Shown here piece after piece: positions 7,815 through 16,715 of a stretch of DNA of 39,554 bases (its first letter is position 1; each line of letters starts with the position of its first letter). This DNA comes from an uncultured Verrucomicrobiota bacterium (lineage in GTDB: Bacteria > Verrucomicrobiota > Verrucomicrobiia > Limisphaerales > CAIQOK01): positions 1 through 39,554 of the forward strand of contig CAIQOK010000133.1 of assembly GCA_903873415.1 (NCBI GenBank), in the 5' to 3' direction. Under the pieces are notes generated by a model that saw only the letters and a program-made list of their open reading frames with translations, searched no databases and had not been told where the DNA came from. Both the position numbers and the translations under genes were made by a program.

Positions 7815-8503
7815 ACGTTTTTAGAATGAGCCAGTTGCCAGACAATCTGCCCGCCGTGGAGCACGGCCAGCACCAGCAAACACACCCCGGAAAACTGCTC
7901 CATGCGCAGCAGGGTTTTCTCGCGAACCCTGCCCCGACGGCGGGAACAACCAAAACTCAGGAGCAAAAACCACAGCCCGGTCCCCACCCCAACCCCGGCC
8001 ACACACGCGCTCTTGCCCGGGCCATCGGCCGGCACCCAGCCCCTCGACATCAGATTCGCCGCCAGGATGATCCAAAAAAGCAGCACCCCAGGGTTGGCCA
8101 GTGTCCTCACAAAACCCGTCATGAAAGCGGAGTGGGGTTGGAACCGGGCCTCAACCCGCTGCTGGAATTTATCGGTGGCGCCCCCCAGATGGGTGGGGGC
8201 AACCACCGATTTGGCCAGGAGAAATTTCATTCCCAAGAAAAACAGGAAGATGAAGCTCAGGAGTTCCATACCGGTTTTGACGAAGCGGTTCTCGAAAACC
8301 GAGGCGAATCCGGTGAACGCCACCGCGCAATAAAACAACTCCATGGCCGAGGCACCGATACCGATGAAGAGCGCCCAGAAGAAACCCCGGCGCGCCGCCT
8401 CGTTCATGATGGTGAGGTTGACCGGACCCACCGGGATGGAAAGCAGGAAGCCGGACAGAAACCCCGCCAGCCCGGCCTTCAAGATGAGAGGCAGTCCATC
8501 CAT
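7811..8503 (-). CDS. LysE-family amino-acid exporter
   Basis: 230 residues with six hydrophobic segments (about 8-30, 38-58, 72-92, 125-148, 160-185 and 198-220). SIPVGPVNLTIMNEAARRG (23-41) is the family signature (PGP/PVGP near the first helix, then a helix with RG). LANPGVLLFW in the second half is the other conserved NP. LysE/RhtB proteins export amino acids or related small molecules through the inner membrane; the substrate is not evident. The stop overlaps the next gene by 3 bases. The pssA stop is just upstream (8515), so it is probably the tail of the psd-pssA transcription unit. Confidence 0.85.
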   Translation of the reverse strand: MDGLPLILKAGLAGFLSGFLLSIPVGPVNLTIMNEAARRGFFWALFIGIGASAMELFYCAVAFTGFASVFENRFVKTGMELLSFIFLFFLGMKFLLAKSVVAPTHLGGATDKFQQRVEARFQPHSAFMTGFVRTLANPGVLLFWIILAANLMSRGWVPADGPGKSACVAGVGVGTGLWFLLLSFGCSRRRGRVREKTLLRMEQFSGVCLLVLAVLHGGQIVWQLAHSKNV

Positions 8504-8514
8504 GAGCCAGGCGC

Positions 8515-9393
8515 CTAGTGCGCTTCCCCGGCATCCTCACCGTCCTCCTCCTCGATCTCATGGCGCATCTTGCGCGAAATCCGCGGCCGGATGAACCCGT
8601 AGAGCAGGTAGATGGTGAAGAGCACAGGCAGGACGTAAAAGATGATTTTCTCCCGCAGCACCAGCATCAGTCCTAGCAGCAGTGCGGTGAGGATGGCCTT
8701 GGTGAAGGTGCTGGTCGATCGCAACCCTAGCGCCTTGAAGCTGGGATATTTCACCTTGCTGACCATCATGGCAGAGAGGAACACCAGAACCACCGCAGGC
8801 ACGAAGCGCCAGTGACCAAGACTGCGCTCGCGTTCATTGAGCTGAATGATCAGCAGCGTCAGCGAGGCCACCAAACCCGCGGCCGAGGGGATGGGGAAGC
8901 CGAGAAAATCCTTGCTGCTCCCGCCGCCCGACATTGCGGCCAGACAGTTGAACCGTGCCAAGCGAAACGCTCCGCATACCAGGTAAATGGAGGCGATGAA
9001 CCAGCCCATTTCCGGATGGTCAAATGGCGGGCCTTGAAACACATCGCGCAGCACAACCCGGTGCACCAGAAAAGCCGGGGCGACCCCGAAGGAAACCAGA
9101 TCGGCCAGCGAATCAAACTCCCGGCCGAATGGGCTCTCCACCCCGGCCATGCGCGCCACCCGGCCGTCGAACAAATCAAAAATACAGGCCAGCAGGATAA
9201 ACCCCAGCGCCAGCTTGATCGGCAGCCAGTTCACCACCCCGTCCGCGGACGGATCGAGGTTGGCCTCGACGATTTTGGTCAAGGCCACGAAACCGCAAAA
9301 GAGGTTGCCCGCTGTGAGCAAGTTCGGCAGAAAATAGATTTTCAGCTTTTCGTCGCCGGACTGGGGCTGGGAAATCGGGGCGGCCATGCGCAA
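8515..9393 (-). CDS. pssA: CDP-diacylglycerol-serine O-phosphatidyltransferase
   Basis: 292 residues. The CDP-alcohol phosphatidyltransferase motif is complete: Asp76-Gly77, Ala80-Arg81, Gly90, Asp94 and Asp98 in FDGRVARMAGVESPFGREFD and the following SLAD. About seven membrane segments follow the motif and flank it. It makes phosphatidylserine from CDP-diacylglycerol and serine in the inner membrane. Directly upstream, three bases away, is psd, the next enzyme of the pathway, which supports serine rather than glycerol phosphate or inositol as the acceptor. The C-terminus is charged (EIEEEDGEDAGEAH). An ATG two codons downstream (9387) is an equally possible start. Confidence 0.93.
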   Translation of the reverse strand: MRMAAPISQPQSGDEKLKIYFLPNLLTAGNLFCGFVALTKIVEANLDPSADGVVNWLPIKLALGFILLACIFDLFDGRVARMAGVESPFGREFDSLADLVSFGVAPAFLVHRVVLRDVFQGPPFDHPEMGWFIASIYLVCGAFRLARFNCLAAMSGGGSSKDFLGFPIPSAAGLVASLTLLIIQLNERERSLGHWRFVPAVVLVFLSAMMVSKVKYPSFKALGLRSTSTFTKAILTALLLGLMLVLREKIIFYVLPVLFTIYLLYGFIRPRISRKMRHEIEEEDGEDAGEAH

Positions 9394-9396
9394 TTC

Positions 9397-10083
9397 TTAT
9401 TGAAAAGCAGCCAGAATCGTTTCACCGCCCACCACCCGGTCGCCAAGTTTAACCCTGATGGTCGCGCCTCGCGGCAAATAAACGTCCGCCCGGGATCCAA
9501 ACTGGATAAGGCTGATGCGGTCACCGCGAAGCACCTCATCGCCCGTCTTGACCCAGGGGACGATACGCCGGGCGATAAGGCCGGCAATGAGTCGCAGTCC
9601 CACCTTGGCTCCCTGCGGGTCGCTGGATTCTAGGCCGATCAGCACGTTTTCATTGTGCACGGCCGAATCCGCCGCCATGGCATTGAGAAACTGGCCTTCG
9701 GTGTATTTGAAGAAACTGACTTTGCCGCTGACCGGGGCGTTTTGCACATGCACATCCACCACGGAGAGGAAGATGGAAATACGCTGGCACTCCCCTCCCA
9801 TGAACCGGGGTTCGGTGGTCATGCCTACGGCGTCCACTTTACCATGGGCCGGGGAGATGACCAAACCAGCGCCCTTGGGCACCTTCGGGGTGGGATCGCG
9901 GAAGAAATACAGGGTGAAGATGGCAAACAACACCCAAGCAACAAGAAGCACACCCCAGACGGCAACGATCGTCGTGGTAATCATCCAACCCAGCAGGGCG
10001 GCGGCCAGAAGAACCAGCAAGGTGGCCAGTGTGATCAAAATCATTTTGAACGCCGCTTTCCTTGCTTTTCCGGAATTTATCAT
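9397..10083 (-). CDS. psd: Phosphatidylserine decarboxylase proenzyme
   Basis: 228 residues, the short (PSD-A-like) form. N-terminal membrane segments at about 14-60, then FFRDPTPKVP, SPAHGKVDAVG (77-87), SIFLSVVDVHVQNAPVSGKV (103-122), YTEGQFLNA and HNENV. Near the C-terminus is FGSRADVYLP, in which Gly196-Ser197 is the self-cleavage site that generates the pyruvoyl group. The enzyme converts phosphatidylserine to phosphatidylethanolamine. pssA follows after three bases, so the two form one operon for the zwitterionic membrane lipid. An in-frame ATG at residue 14 is an alternative start. Confidence 0.93.
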   Translation of the reverse strand: MINSGKARKAAFKMILITLATLLVLLAAALLGWMITTTIVAVWGVLLVAWVLFAIFTLYFFRDPTPKVPKGAGLVISPAHGKVDAVGMTTEPRFMGGECQRISIFLSVVDVHVQNAPVSGKVSFFKYTEGQFLNAMAADSAVHNENVLIGLESSDPQGAKVGLRLIAGLIARRIVPWVKTGDEVLRGDRISLIQFGSRADVYLPRGATIRVKLGDRVVGGETILAAFQ

Positions 10084-10191
10084 GCGCGCAGGGTATGACC
10101 AAAATTTCCGGCTTCAAAGTCCAAAGTTTGCCGCCTGCGGCCGCTGTGGCTCGGGCAAAATATGAGGTGTTGGGACCCGGCCCTCAGCCCG

Positions 10192-12978
10192 TTAGGGGGC
10201 CCCTTCCAGAGAGAGAATGGCGTGGCGCAGCCGTTTCTCGATGTCGGCCTGCGCTTGGGGCGCGGTGATTTTGTTTCCCTTCAAGTCATGAAGATAAAAC
10301 GTGTCGATGGCCGCTCCCCGTTCGGTGCAGATTTTGGCGGCTGAGATGTTCAAGTCCAGCTCCACCAAGGCCTGGGAAATGGCATGCAAGAGGCCCACGC
10401 GGTCTTCGGTCTCGATTTCCACCACCGTGCGGGTTTCGGAGGAGTCGTTGTCAAACTGGATTTGCGTGGGCATCTGCTCGCCGGCATAGGCTTGGTAAAG
10501 GGGCCGGGTGATTTTGTGGCGGGCGATCAGGGCGGGGAAATTGACGCCGCCGCCCGTGAGCACTTTGCGGAGCACTTTTTCAAACTCCTCACGCTGATCC
10601 CGGTCGGCCAGCCCGCCTTTTCGGGCGTCGGTCACGAAAAAAGTGTCCAAGGCAATGCCGTCGGTCCGGGTGAACACCTGGGCTCCGAGGATGTTGAGTC
10701 CGGCGGCGCTGAACGAGCCGGCAATCTTCCCGAACAACCCCGCCCGGTCCCAGGTGCAAATCTTGACCGTGTTGCAACTGCGATCCGGGTCGTTGCGCCA
10801 ACCGACCACGGGCGTGAGCGGGACGGTCCCCCCGCCGCTTTGCTGGCAAAAAAAGCGATGGGCCAAATGGAGATCGTCCACCATTTCCCCAGCGGCATGG
10901 ATCTGAAAATACCTTGGGGGCAGCGAAGCGAAATGGGCTTCGATTTCGTCCGGGGGGAACTGTCCTGCGGCAAGCCGACGGGCTTCCTCCAGGAGCAATT
11001 CAAGTTGGCGCTCGCCGGCACGGACAAATTCGGGTGCCCCGCTGAGCAGCGGCAGCGCTTTGCGCTGCAGCGACCAGAGCAAAGTGTCCTTGAACCCGTT
11101 CCAAAGCTTGTCGCTGGTCGCTTGGGCATCGGCGAAGGTGAGCAGGGTCAGCAGGCTCAGCGCCTCGGAGTTTTGCACCATCCGTGCGAAATTACGGATG
11201 ACCAAGGGGTCATCCAAATCGCGGCGCTGGGAAAGCACCGCCATTAAAAGATGGTGTTCGATCACCAGCAGCAAATTGTGGGTGGTGGAAGCATCCAGAT
11301 TCAGGCGGCGGGCCACCCGCAGGGCCATTCTGGCGCTGACCTCCGAGTGTTTTCCATGGCCTTCGGGTTTGCCCACATCGTGCAGCAGCAGCGCCAAATA
11401 GAGCAAGTATGGGCGCTCGAGCTTTTGCAGCAGCGGCGCGTAGGCGTCATACGGCGGCGCCTTGGCTTCCCAGATTCGATCCGCCTGTTCCAAGCAGACC
11501 AGAGTGTGTTCATCGGCGGTGTATTGGTGGTAAAACTCGTGCTGAACCAGGCAGGTCAGCTTGCCAAACTCCGGCAGGTATTTGCCCAGCAGCCCCACCT
11601 CGTGCATGGAGCGAAGGATCGGGGCGACGTTGCCCCGCTGGTTGAGAATGGCCAGAAATGTTTCCCGCACATGCTCATCATTCAGAAAAACCCGGTCCAC
11701 CAAAGCCAGCTGATTGCGTATCAATTGGGCCAGATCGGGGTGAAGCCGCATTCCCCGCTGCTGGGAATGCAGAAAAACCCGCATCAGCCGGCGCGGCTGG
11801 TCCCGGAACACCCGGCTTGAAGCGGCATGAATCTCAGCGCCGAGAAATTTGAATCCGTCCACCGGCTCGGGCTCGGTTGTTTTGCGGCGCCGGGACAGGA
11901 GTTTAGTCAGCGCAAGCAAGCGCTGGGGCGGGGGCGGAGCCAGCGCCATGCGCTGCTCCAGAGTCCGGGTGATCAGGTAGATGTTGCGCAAATGCAAATA
12001 GACCTCGCGCATGAAGGTTTCGATCCGTTTGCTGGGGGAACGCTCCACGTAACCCAAGTTATGGGCGATGGCCGGCTGCAGGTTTTTGCCAAGCACATCG
12101 GTGGCGCGGCTGGTGTGGTAATGCATTTCCGTCCGCAACCGCAGCAGAAAATCATAAGCCGCCTCCAGTTGCTTCCTCTCCGCCGGACTGACAAACTCCC
12201 GCTCTTCCAGATCCGCAAGGGAGCGGGTGCGGTATTTGAAAAACGCCATCCACAGCAGATTTTGAAAGTCGCGCAAGCCGCCGCAACCGCTCTTGAGGTT
12301 GGGCTCCTGCATGCTGGCGGAATTGCCGAACTTGGCCCGCCGCGATGCCTGATCCTCCAAGCGCATCCCGATATACTCCTGCTCGTGGCCGTCAATACAT
12401 TTGGCCAGCAGCGCCCGCTGGAATTTCTTGTAAAGACCTTCGTCCCCCATCAGCAGCCTCGACTCGATCAGCGATGTCTTGGACTGCATATCGGTGTTGG
12501 CCACCTTGACACAGTCCTCAATGCTGCGGACCGAATGCCCCACCTTCAACCCAAGGTCCCAAAGCGGATAGAGGATCCCGTCCACAATCCGCGACAAATA
12601 AGGCAGGGGTTTGCCGCCGGCCACCACCTGGCCACTATGCAGAAACATGAAATCAATGTCGCTGGCGGGGTTCAGTTCGGCGCGGCCATAGCCGCCGATG
12701 GCGACAAGGGCCAGAGGCGGAAATTCACTCCGGGCCTCCTCCGACAGGCTGGCTTTGGCTGAATCCCAAAAATGCCTAAGAAGCAGGTCGAGAATAAAAG
12801 CCCGCGCCTGACAGATCTTCCGCCCGCTGGTCCCGGCCCGGTGCTGCAACTTGAGCCGGTGGGTCTCCACCTTCAAAAAAGCCTTGTAGCGGTCCAGTTC
12901 CTGCGCCGGCAGCCTGTCTGGCGGCAAGGCGAGTCGCCGGGCCGCGCTGACTTCTATCTTTTTCAGCAAATCCTGCAT
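10192..12978 (-). CDS. glnD: PII uridylyltransferase/uridylyl-removing enzyme
   Basis: 928 residues, the usual GlnD size. Nucleotidyltransferase domain with GGYGRAELNPASDIDF (95-110), whose Asp107 and Asp109 bind metal; a helical UR-linked domain; an HD domain around residue 530 (LLHDVGKPEGHGKHSE); and two C-terminal ACT domains (about 735-805 and 845-920, with DRAGLFGKIAG and DRVGLLHAIS). GlnD senses glutamine through the ACT domains and adds or removes UMP on PII proteins. The start MQDLLKK at 12978 is preferred; an in-frame start at 13035 adds 19 residues that look unlike the family. It stands alone, with the ECF sigma gene divergent from it. Confidence 0.93.
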   Translation of the reverse strand: MQDLLKKIEVSAARRLALPPDRLPAQELDRYKAFLKVETHRLKLQHRAGTSGRKICQARAFILDLLLRHFWDSAKASLSEEARSEFPPLALVAIGGYGRAELNPASDIDFMFLHSGQVVAGGKPLPYLSRIVDGILYPLWDLGLKVGHSVRSIEDCVKVANTDMQSKTSLIESRLLMGDEGLYKKFQRALLAKCIDGHEQEYIGMRLEDQASRRAKFGNSASMQEPNLKSGCGGLRDFQNLLWMAFFKYRTRSLADLEEREFVSPAERKQLEAAYDFLLRLRTEMHYHTSRATDVLGKNLQPAIAHNLGYVERSPSKRIETFMREVYLHLRNIYLITRTLEQRMALAPPPPQRLLALTKLLSRRRKTTEPEPVDGFKFLGAEIHAASSRVFRDQPRRLMRVFLHSQQRGMRLHPDLAQLIRNQLALVDRVFLNDEHVRETFLAILNQRGNVAPILRSMHEVGLLGKYLPEFGKLTCLVQHEFYHQYTADEHTLVCLEQADRIWEAKAPPYDAYAPLLQKLERPYLLYLALLLHDVGKPEGHGKHSEVSARMALRVARRLNLDASTTHNLLLVIEHHLLMAVLSQRRDLDDPLVIRNFARMVQNSEALSLLTLLTFADAQATSDKLWNGFKDTLLWSLQRKALPLLSGAPEFVRAGERQLELLLEEARRLAAGQFPPDEIEAHFASLPPRYFQIHAAGEMVDDLHLAHRFFCQQSGGGTVPLTPVVGWRNDPDRSCNTVKICTWDRAGLFGKIAGSFSAAGLNILGAQVFTRTDGIALDTFFVTDARKGGLADRDQREEFEKVLRKVLTGGGVNFPALIARHKITRPLYQAYAGEQMPTQIQFDNDSSETRTVVEIETEDRVGLLHAISQALVELDLNISAAKICTERGAAIDTFYLHDLKGNKITAPQAQADIEKRLRHAILSLEGAP

Positions 12979-13127
12979 GAACCGGCAGGTTACGAAGGAA
13001 TCCGGCCAAAAGGAAAAGTAAAAAACTCCCGCCAACAGCCCCCGCGCAGAACTTTTTATCCCTGAGGCGAAACCTTGTCACTGCCCCGAGGTTTGTTAAC
13101 CTGTTGTCGTTGCCAGTCCCAAAGTCG

Positions 13128-13736
13128 ATGTCTGCCGATCCTAACTCCGATGCCGCCCTGATGCTTCGCGTCAAGGAGGGTGACGTGGCGGCATTTACCG
13201 AACTGGTGGAGAAATACCAGCAGCCGGTGATAAACTTGGCCTACCGCAGTCTGCGCGACTTGACCGAAGCCGAAGACCTCGCCCAAACCGTTTTCCTGCA
13301 GGTCTACAAATCCGCCGCACGCTATCAAACCACCGCCAAGTTTTCCACCTGGCTCTTCACCATCGCGCGCAACCTCTGCCTCAACGAAATCCGCCGGCGC
13401 ACCCGGCATCCGGCCCAATCCCTCGATTATGCCCATCCCGATCAGTCGGATCAGCCCTTGCGGCAGTTTGAAGACATCAAAAACTTTTCACCCCCGGACA
13501 ATCTTCTGCAGCGGGAGCTTGAGGCCAAAATCGAGCAGGCCCTGGCCGACCTTCCGGAAAACCAGCGCACCGCCATCCTCCTGTGCCGGCAGGAAGAACT
13601 CAGCTACGAGGAAATCGGCTTCGTGCTCGGCTGTTCAATCTCCGCCACCAAATCGCTCATCCATCGCGGACGGGAGACCCTCAAGCAAAAGCTCAAGCCC
13701 TATCTGCACAGCGGCGCCTGGCCACCCCCGTCATGA
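13128..13736 (+). CDS. ECF-type RNA polymerase sigma factor
   Basis: 202 residues. Region 2: DAALMLRVKEGDVAAFTELV with LRDLTEAEDLAQTVFLQVYK and FSTWLFTIARNLCLNEIRRR. Region 4: LPENQRTAILLCRQEELSYE, EIGFVLGCSISATKSLIHRGRETL. This is a sigma-70 family group IV factor. It directs RNA polymerase to a small set of promoters, usually held inactive by a membrane anti-sigma factor, here probably the next gene. The ATG at 13128 is chosen; a TTG at 13104 in frame would add eight residues. A weak TTGTCA (13075-13080), 16 bases, TAACCT (13097-13102) pair lies upstream, but it is far from consensus. Confidence 0.92.
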   Translation: MSADPNSDAALMLRVKEGDVAAFTELVEKYQQPVINLAYRSLRDLTEAEDLAQTVFLQVYKSAARYQTTAKFSTWLFTIARNLCLNEIRRRTRHPAQSLDYAHPDQSDQPLRQFEDIKNFSPPDNLLQRELEAKIEQALADLPENQRTAILLCRQEELSYEEIGFVLGCSISATKSLIHRGRETLKQKLKPYLHSGAWPPPS

Positions 13737-13779
13737 ACGCAACTTTCTTTGCCACCCGGTTTTGAATGGAAAGGAACCA

Positions 13780-14274
13780 ATGAACCACGATCAGCCAGAG
13801 AAGTTTCCGCACGAGCAGGTTTGGCGACGAAACCCGGCCGCTTCCGGAAGAACCGGCCCACAAACCCGTCTGGCAACAGATCCTCAGGCCCGGGCGGAGC
13901 GGGCGCTGGAGATGGCGTTGACTTCCATGCTGGACCGCCTGCCACCCGTGCCGATCCCCTCCAACTTCACTTCCCGTATACTGCAAGCGGTGGAGCGCGA
14001 AAAGGCCGACCAAACCCTCAAACCCGCCGGACTACGCCCGGGATGGCGCAGTTGGTTTCCACGCGCCGCCTTTGCAGGGTTGCTCCTCGGCACCGGCGGA
14101 ATCGTATATCACCAAATCATTATCGGAAAACGTCTTGCATTGGCACGTGACGTGGCTGCGATTTCACAATCCGGATTGTGGCCCGCCCCGGAAGTCCTCC
14201 AGGATTTCGACACGATTCAGCAGATCAACCCGACCCCCGCCGCCGACACGGAACTGCTGGCTTTGCTTCCATGA
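13780..14274 (+). CDS. Probable membrane anti-sigma factor
   Basis: 164 residues, starting after AAGGA with a 4-base gap (good ribosome site). A cytoplasmic N-terminal part of about 90 residues contains LDRLPPVPIPSNFTSRILQA (51-70), a phrase common in proteins encoded just after ECF sigma genes. One membrane segment follows (about 95-115, FAGLLLGTGGIVYHQIII). A short periplasmic tail ends TELLALLP. There is no HxxxCxxC zinc motif, so it is not a classic ZAS-type anti-sigma. The role is inferred from position, 43 bases after the sigma gene, and topology. Its stop overlaps the next start (ATGA). Confidence 0.65.
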   Translation: MNHDQPEKFPHEQVWRRNPAASGRTGPQTRLATDPQARAERALEMALTSMLDRLPPVPIPSNFTSRILQAVEREKADQTLKPAGLRPGWRSWFPRAAFAGLLLGTGGIVYHQIIIGKRLALARDVAAISQSGLWPAPEVLQDFDTIQQINPTPAADTELLALLP

Positions 14275-15281
14275 AACGCAGGTGGAATCATTTTCTTTTG
14301 CTGGCACCTTACCTGATCGTCCTGCCAACGATGCGGGTTGCGGCTCAATCCCCCGGCCAAACGCCCCATCGCCTGCCGGCTTTGGCGCAGCCGCTCCCCA
14401 TGCCGCCGCCGCCCTTGCCGGCACTACCAACACTGCGTTCGCCGGTGGCTCTCTTTCGCGATCTTCTCGCCCTCCCAATAGCCCGCCGTCCTGAAGCCTT
14501 GACCAACCGCCCGCCCCAAATCCAAAAACGCCTCCTGGCCAAGCTGCATGAATACGAAATCCTCCCGCCCGACGAGCGGGAACTGCGCCTGCTGGCCACC
14601 GAACTGCGGTGGTACTTGGAGCCTCTCATGTCAGAGCCAGTCACCAACCGCGCCGCCCGCTTGGCCTTGGTCCCCGCGGAACTGCGCGCCTTGGTGGAAG
14701 AGCGAATGCACCGCTGGGATCTAATGCCTCCTCCCCTACAACAGACCTTGTTGGATGAGAACACGGCGGCGCGGGATTACGGCCAAATGGCAACCGCCAG
14801 CGAGGAGCAGAAAAAAATTCTGCTGTCACGTTTGCCCGCCGACCAGCGCGCCCGATTAGAGGCTGGAATGCAGCACTGGCAGAACCTCTCCCAAGCCCAG
14901 CGGGAGGAGGCCCTGAGCGGATTCAACGCCTTTTTCGAGCTCACCCCGCGCGAGAAAACAAAAACACTCAATTCCTTCTCCGTGGCGGAGCGGGATCAGA
15001 TGGAACAGACCTTACAGGCTTACGGCCAACTTTCCCCGCCAGAGCGGACTCAATGCCTGCGCTCCTTCGAAAAACTCGCCCGCCTCACTCCCGCTGAGCG
15101 CCAGTCGTTTCTGAAAAACGCCATGCGTTGGCAGTCTTTATCCCCGGCGGAGCGCCAGGCTTGGCGTGACTTGGTGCGCTTGGCCCCTTTGCCCCCACCT
15201 CTGCCCGCCGCACAGCTCCCACCACACCTGCCGCCACGCCCCTCCCGCCACCTCACCCCCTTGGCCACCAACGGTAACTAA
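14271..15281 (+). CDS. DUF3106-family exported protein
   Basis: 336 residues. A signal peptide (1-25, LLLAPYLIVLPTMRVAAQ) is followed by a proline-rich stretch. Then come repeats of about 20-25 residues built on W..LSPAER / F..L.P.ERQ.FL, e.g. AYGQLSPPERTQCLRSFEKL, and then RLTPAERQSFLKNAMRWQSL. This is the DUF3106 pattern, a helical periplasmic protein that resembles metal- or stress-sensing repeat proteins, though the function is unknown. The start overlaps the anti-sigma stop (14271-14274), so the sigma, anti-sigma and this protein form one unit and it may be the periplasmic sensor. The C-terminus is a Pro/Leu-rich tail. Confidence 0.75.
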   Translation: MKRRWNHFLLLAPYLIVLPTMRVAAQSPGQTPHRLPALAQPLPMPPPPLPALPTLRSPVALFRDLLALPIARRPEALTNRPPQIQKRLLAKLHEYEILPPDERELRLLATELRWYLEPLMSEPVTNRAARLALVPAELRALVEERMHRWDLMPPPLQQTLLDENTAARDYGQMATASEEQKKILLSRLPADQRARLEAGMQHWQNLSQAQREEALSGFNAFFELTPREKTKTLNSFSVAERDQMEQTLQAYGQLSPPERTQCLRSFEKLARLTPAERQSFLKNAMRWQSLSPAERQAWRDLVRLAPLPPPLPAAQLPPHLPPRPSRHLTPLATNGN

Positions 15282-15652
15282 ACCAGGTTCCTGCCGGTCG
15301 CCGCCGCCAACCGCCTCTTGTATTCCGTAGCATCGAGTTCTCGCGGCACCGCATGGCAGACCTTTTCAAACCCCGGAAAACTCCACAAATTCGGAAAATC
15401 CCGGCATTGTTGGGGCTTGACCGCCTGCACTGCGCAATCGTCGCCTTCCAGAAAAACACAGCCGCCATCAGGCTTTTCGACCAAGGCCAGCCCCTGTCGA
15501 TCGGCTCCCAACCGGGTGAATTGCTGGATGAAGTCGTGTTCGCTGATCTTTTTATGCCCCGCCATCCGGGAGATTTCCAATCCAGTCAGGCGGACTTGCC
15601 CCGGCCAGCGACAGCAGGCCGTGCAGCGTTGGCATTCATAGAAAATTGGCAC
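15278..15652 (-). CDS. YkgJ-family cysteine-cluster protein
   Basis: 124 residues. Cys at CQRCTACCRWPG (7-18), CVFLEGDDCAV (about 65-75) and PQQCRDFP (about 81-88), the layout of YkgJ-type proteins, which bind a metal or iron-sulfur cluster through about eight cysteines (CxxC...CC, C....C.IY..RP..CR.FP). No partner or substrate is known. The stop codon overlaps that of the convergent DUF3106 gene (15278-15281), so the two transcripts meet tail to tail without a spacer. It is upstream of and on the same strand as no close neighbour; fmt ends at its 5' side 66 bases away. Confidence 0.8.
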   Translation of the reverse strand: MPIFYECQRCTACCRWPGQVRLTGLEISRMAGHKKISEHDFIQQFTRLGADRQGLALVEKPDGGCVFLEGDDCAVQAVKPQQCRDFPNLWSFPGFEKVCHAVPRELDATEYKRRLAAATGRNLV

Positions 15653-15718
15653 CGCGCAAGCATAACCACCCGCCGCGCCCGGTGTGAAATCATTTTCCGC
15701 GCCGCCGGAGTTCAGACG

Positions 15719-16669
15719 TCATTCCAGCTGCTGCCCCGGAGCGAGAGGATTGCCGGCCAGAAATTCCGCCGCGCTCATCCGCCGCCCTCCTTCGCGCTGC
15801 AGCACCAAAACCCGCAGAGATTCCGCGCCGCAGCCCACCACTATGCCGTCCTTGTCTGAACGCAAAACGCAGCCGCAGCGGCCCGATTCCCCGGACACGG
15901 CGGCTTCCCAGATTTTCAATAAAACGGGCTGGGATTGGGCGGGCAGATAGGTGTGGATGCCTGGCCACGGCGTCAGCGCCCGGAGTTGGATGTGGATGGT
16001 CCGGGCGGGCTGAGACCAGTCGATCCGGCCGTCGCTCTTGTTGATTTTCCGCGCGTAACTCACCCCTTCCAACGGCTGGGGCTGTGGAGTGATCCGCCCG
16101 GCCGCCAAGGCCGGAAGGGTTTCCACCAGCAATTTCGCGCCAAGCCCGGCAAGCCGGTCATGCAGCGTTTGCGCAGTGTCTTCAGGGTAAATAGGGGTTT
16201 TGCACCGCGCCAGAATCGCCCCCGTGTCCAGACCGGCATCCATCTTCATCAGGGTGATCCCGGTCTGCGTCTCGCCTTCCCAGAGAGCGCGCTGGATCGG
16301 CGCGGCGCCGCGATATTTGGGCAGCAACGATGTGTGGACATTGACACAACCCAGAGGAGGCAGATCCAAAATCGACTGGGGTAAAATCTGGCCGTAGGCG
16401 GCCACCACAATGACATCGGGTTGATAACCGCGCAATTCTTCCAGAAAAAGCGGGTCCCGGGCCCGTGCGGGTTGGAGAACCGGCAACGCCTGACGCAGGG
16501 CGGCTTCCTTGACCGGGGATGGCTGCAATTTCAACCCCCTCCCCTTCGGCTGGTCCGGTTGGGTCACGGTGGCCACCACCTCAAACTTCGGCCCGGCCTC
16601 CATCAACGCCTCCAAGCTGGTTGCGGCCAGAGCCGGGGTCCCCATGAAAATAATTCGCAATGGTGCCAT
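15719..16669 (-). CDS. fmt: Methionyl-tRNA formyltransferase
   Basis: 316 residues, full length. FMGTPALA at 8-15, VTQPDQPKGRGLKL (35-48), VVAAYGQILP (88-97), and the formyl-transfer centre NVHTSLLPKYRGAAPIQ (110-126) with Asn110, His112 and Asp148 (MDAGLDTG). The C-terminal RNA-binding domain starts near 205. It formylates initiator Met-tRNA using 10-formyl-tetrahydrofolate. The start ATG at 16669 gives MAPLRIIFMGTP, the usual distance to the first strand. It lies 46 bases after the nucleotide kinase stop, probably in the same unit. Confidence 0.95.
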   Translation of the reverse strand: MAPLRIIFMGTPALAATSLEALMEAGPKFEVVATVTQPDQPKGRGLKLQPSPVKEAALRQALPVLQPARARDPLFLEELRGYQPDVIVVAAYGQILPQSILDLPPLGCVNVHTSLLPKYRGAAPIQRALWEGETQTGITLMKMDAGLDTGAILARCKTPIYPEDTAQTLHDRLAGLGAKLLVETLPALAAGRITPQPQPLEGVSYARKINKSDGRIDWSQPARTIHIQLRALTPWPGIHTYLPAQSQPVLLKIWEAAVSGESGRCGCVLRSDKDGIVVGCGAESLRVLVLQREGGRRMSAAEFLAGNPLAPGQQLE

Positions 16670-16715
16670 TCAAACATCCCGGAACGCGGCTCCAAAACGG
16701 CCCGAGGCCATCCCG

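Noticed and set aside
13075-13102. Sigma-70-like promoter before the ECF sigma gene (TTGTCA-16-TAACCT)
   Set aside because: The -10 part matches only about half of the consensus, so it is mentioned with the gene but not called.
14138-14156. TTGGCACGTGACGTGGC inside the anti-sigma gene as a sigma-54 promoter
   Set aside because: No GC at the required distance and it lies within a coding region.
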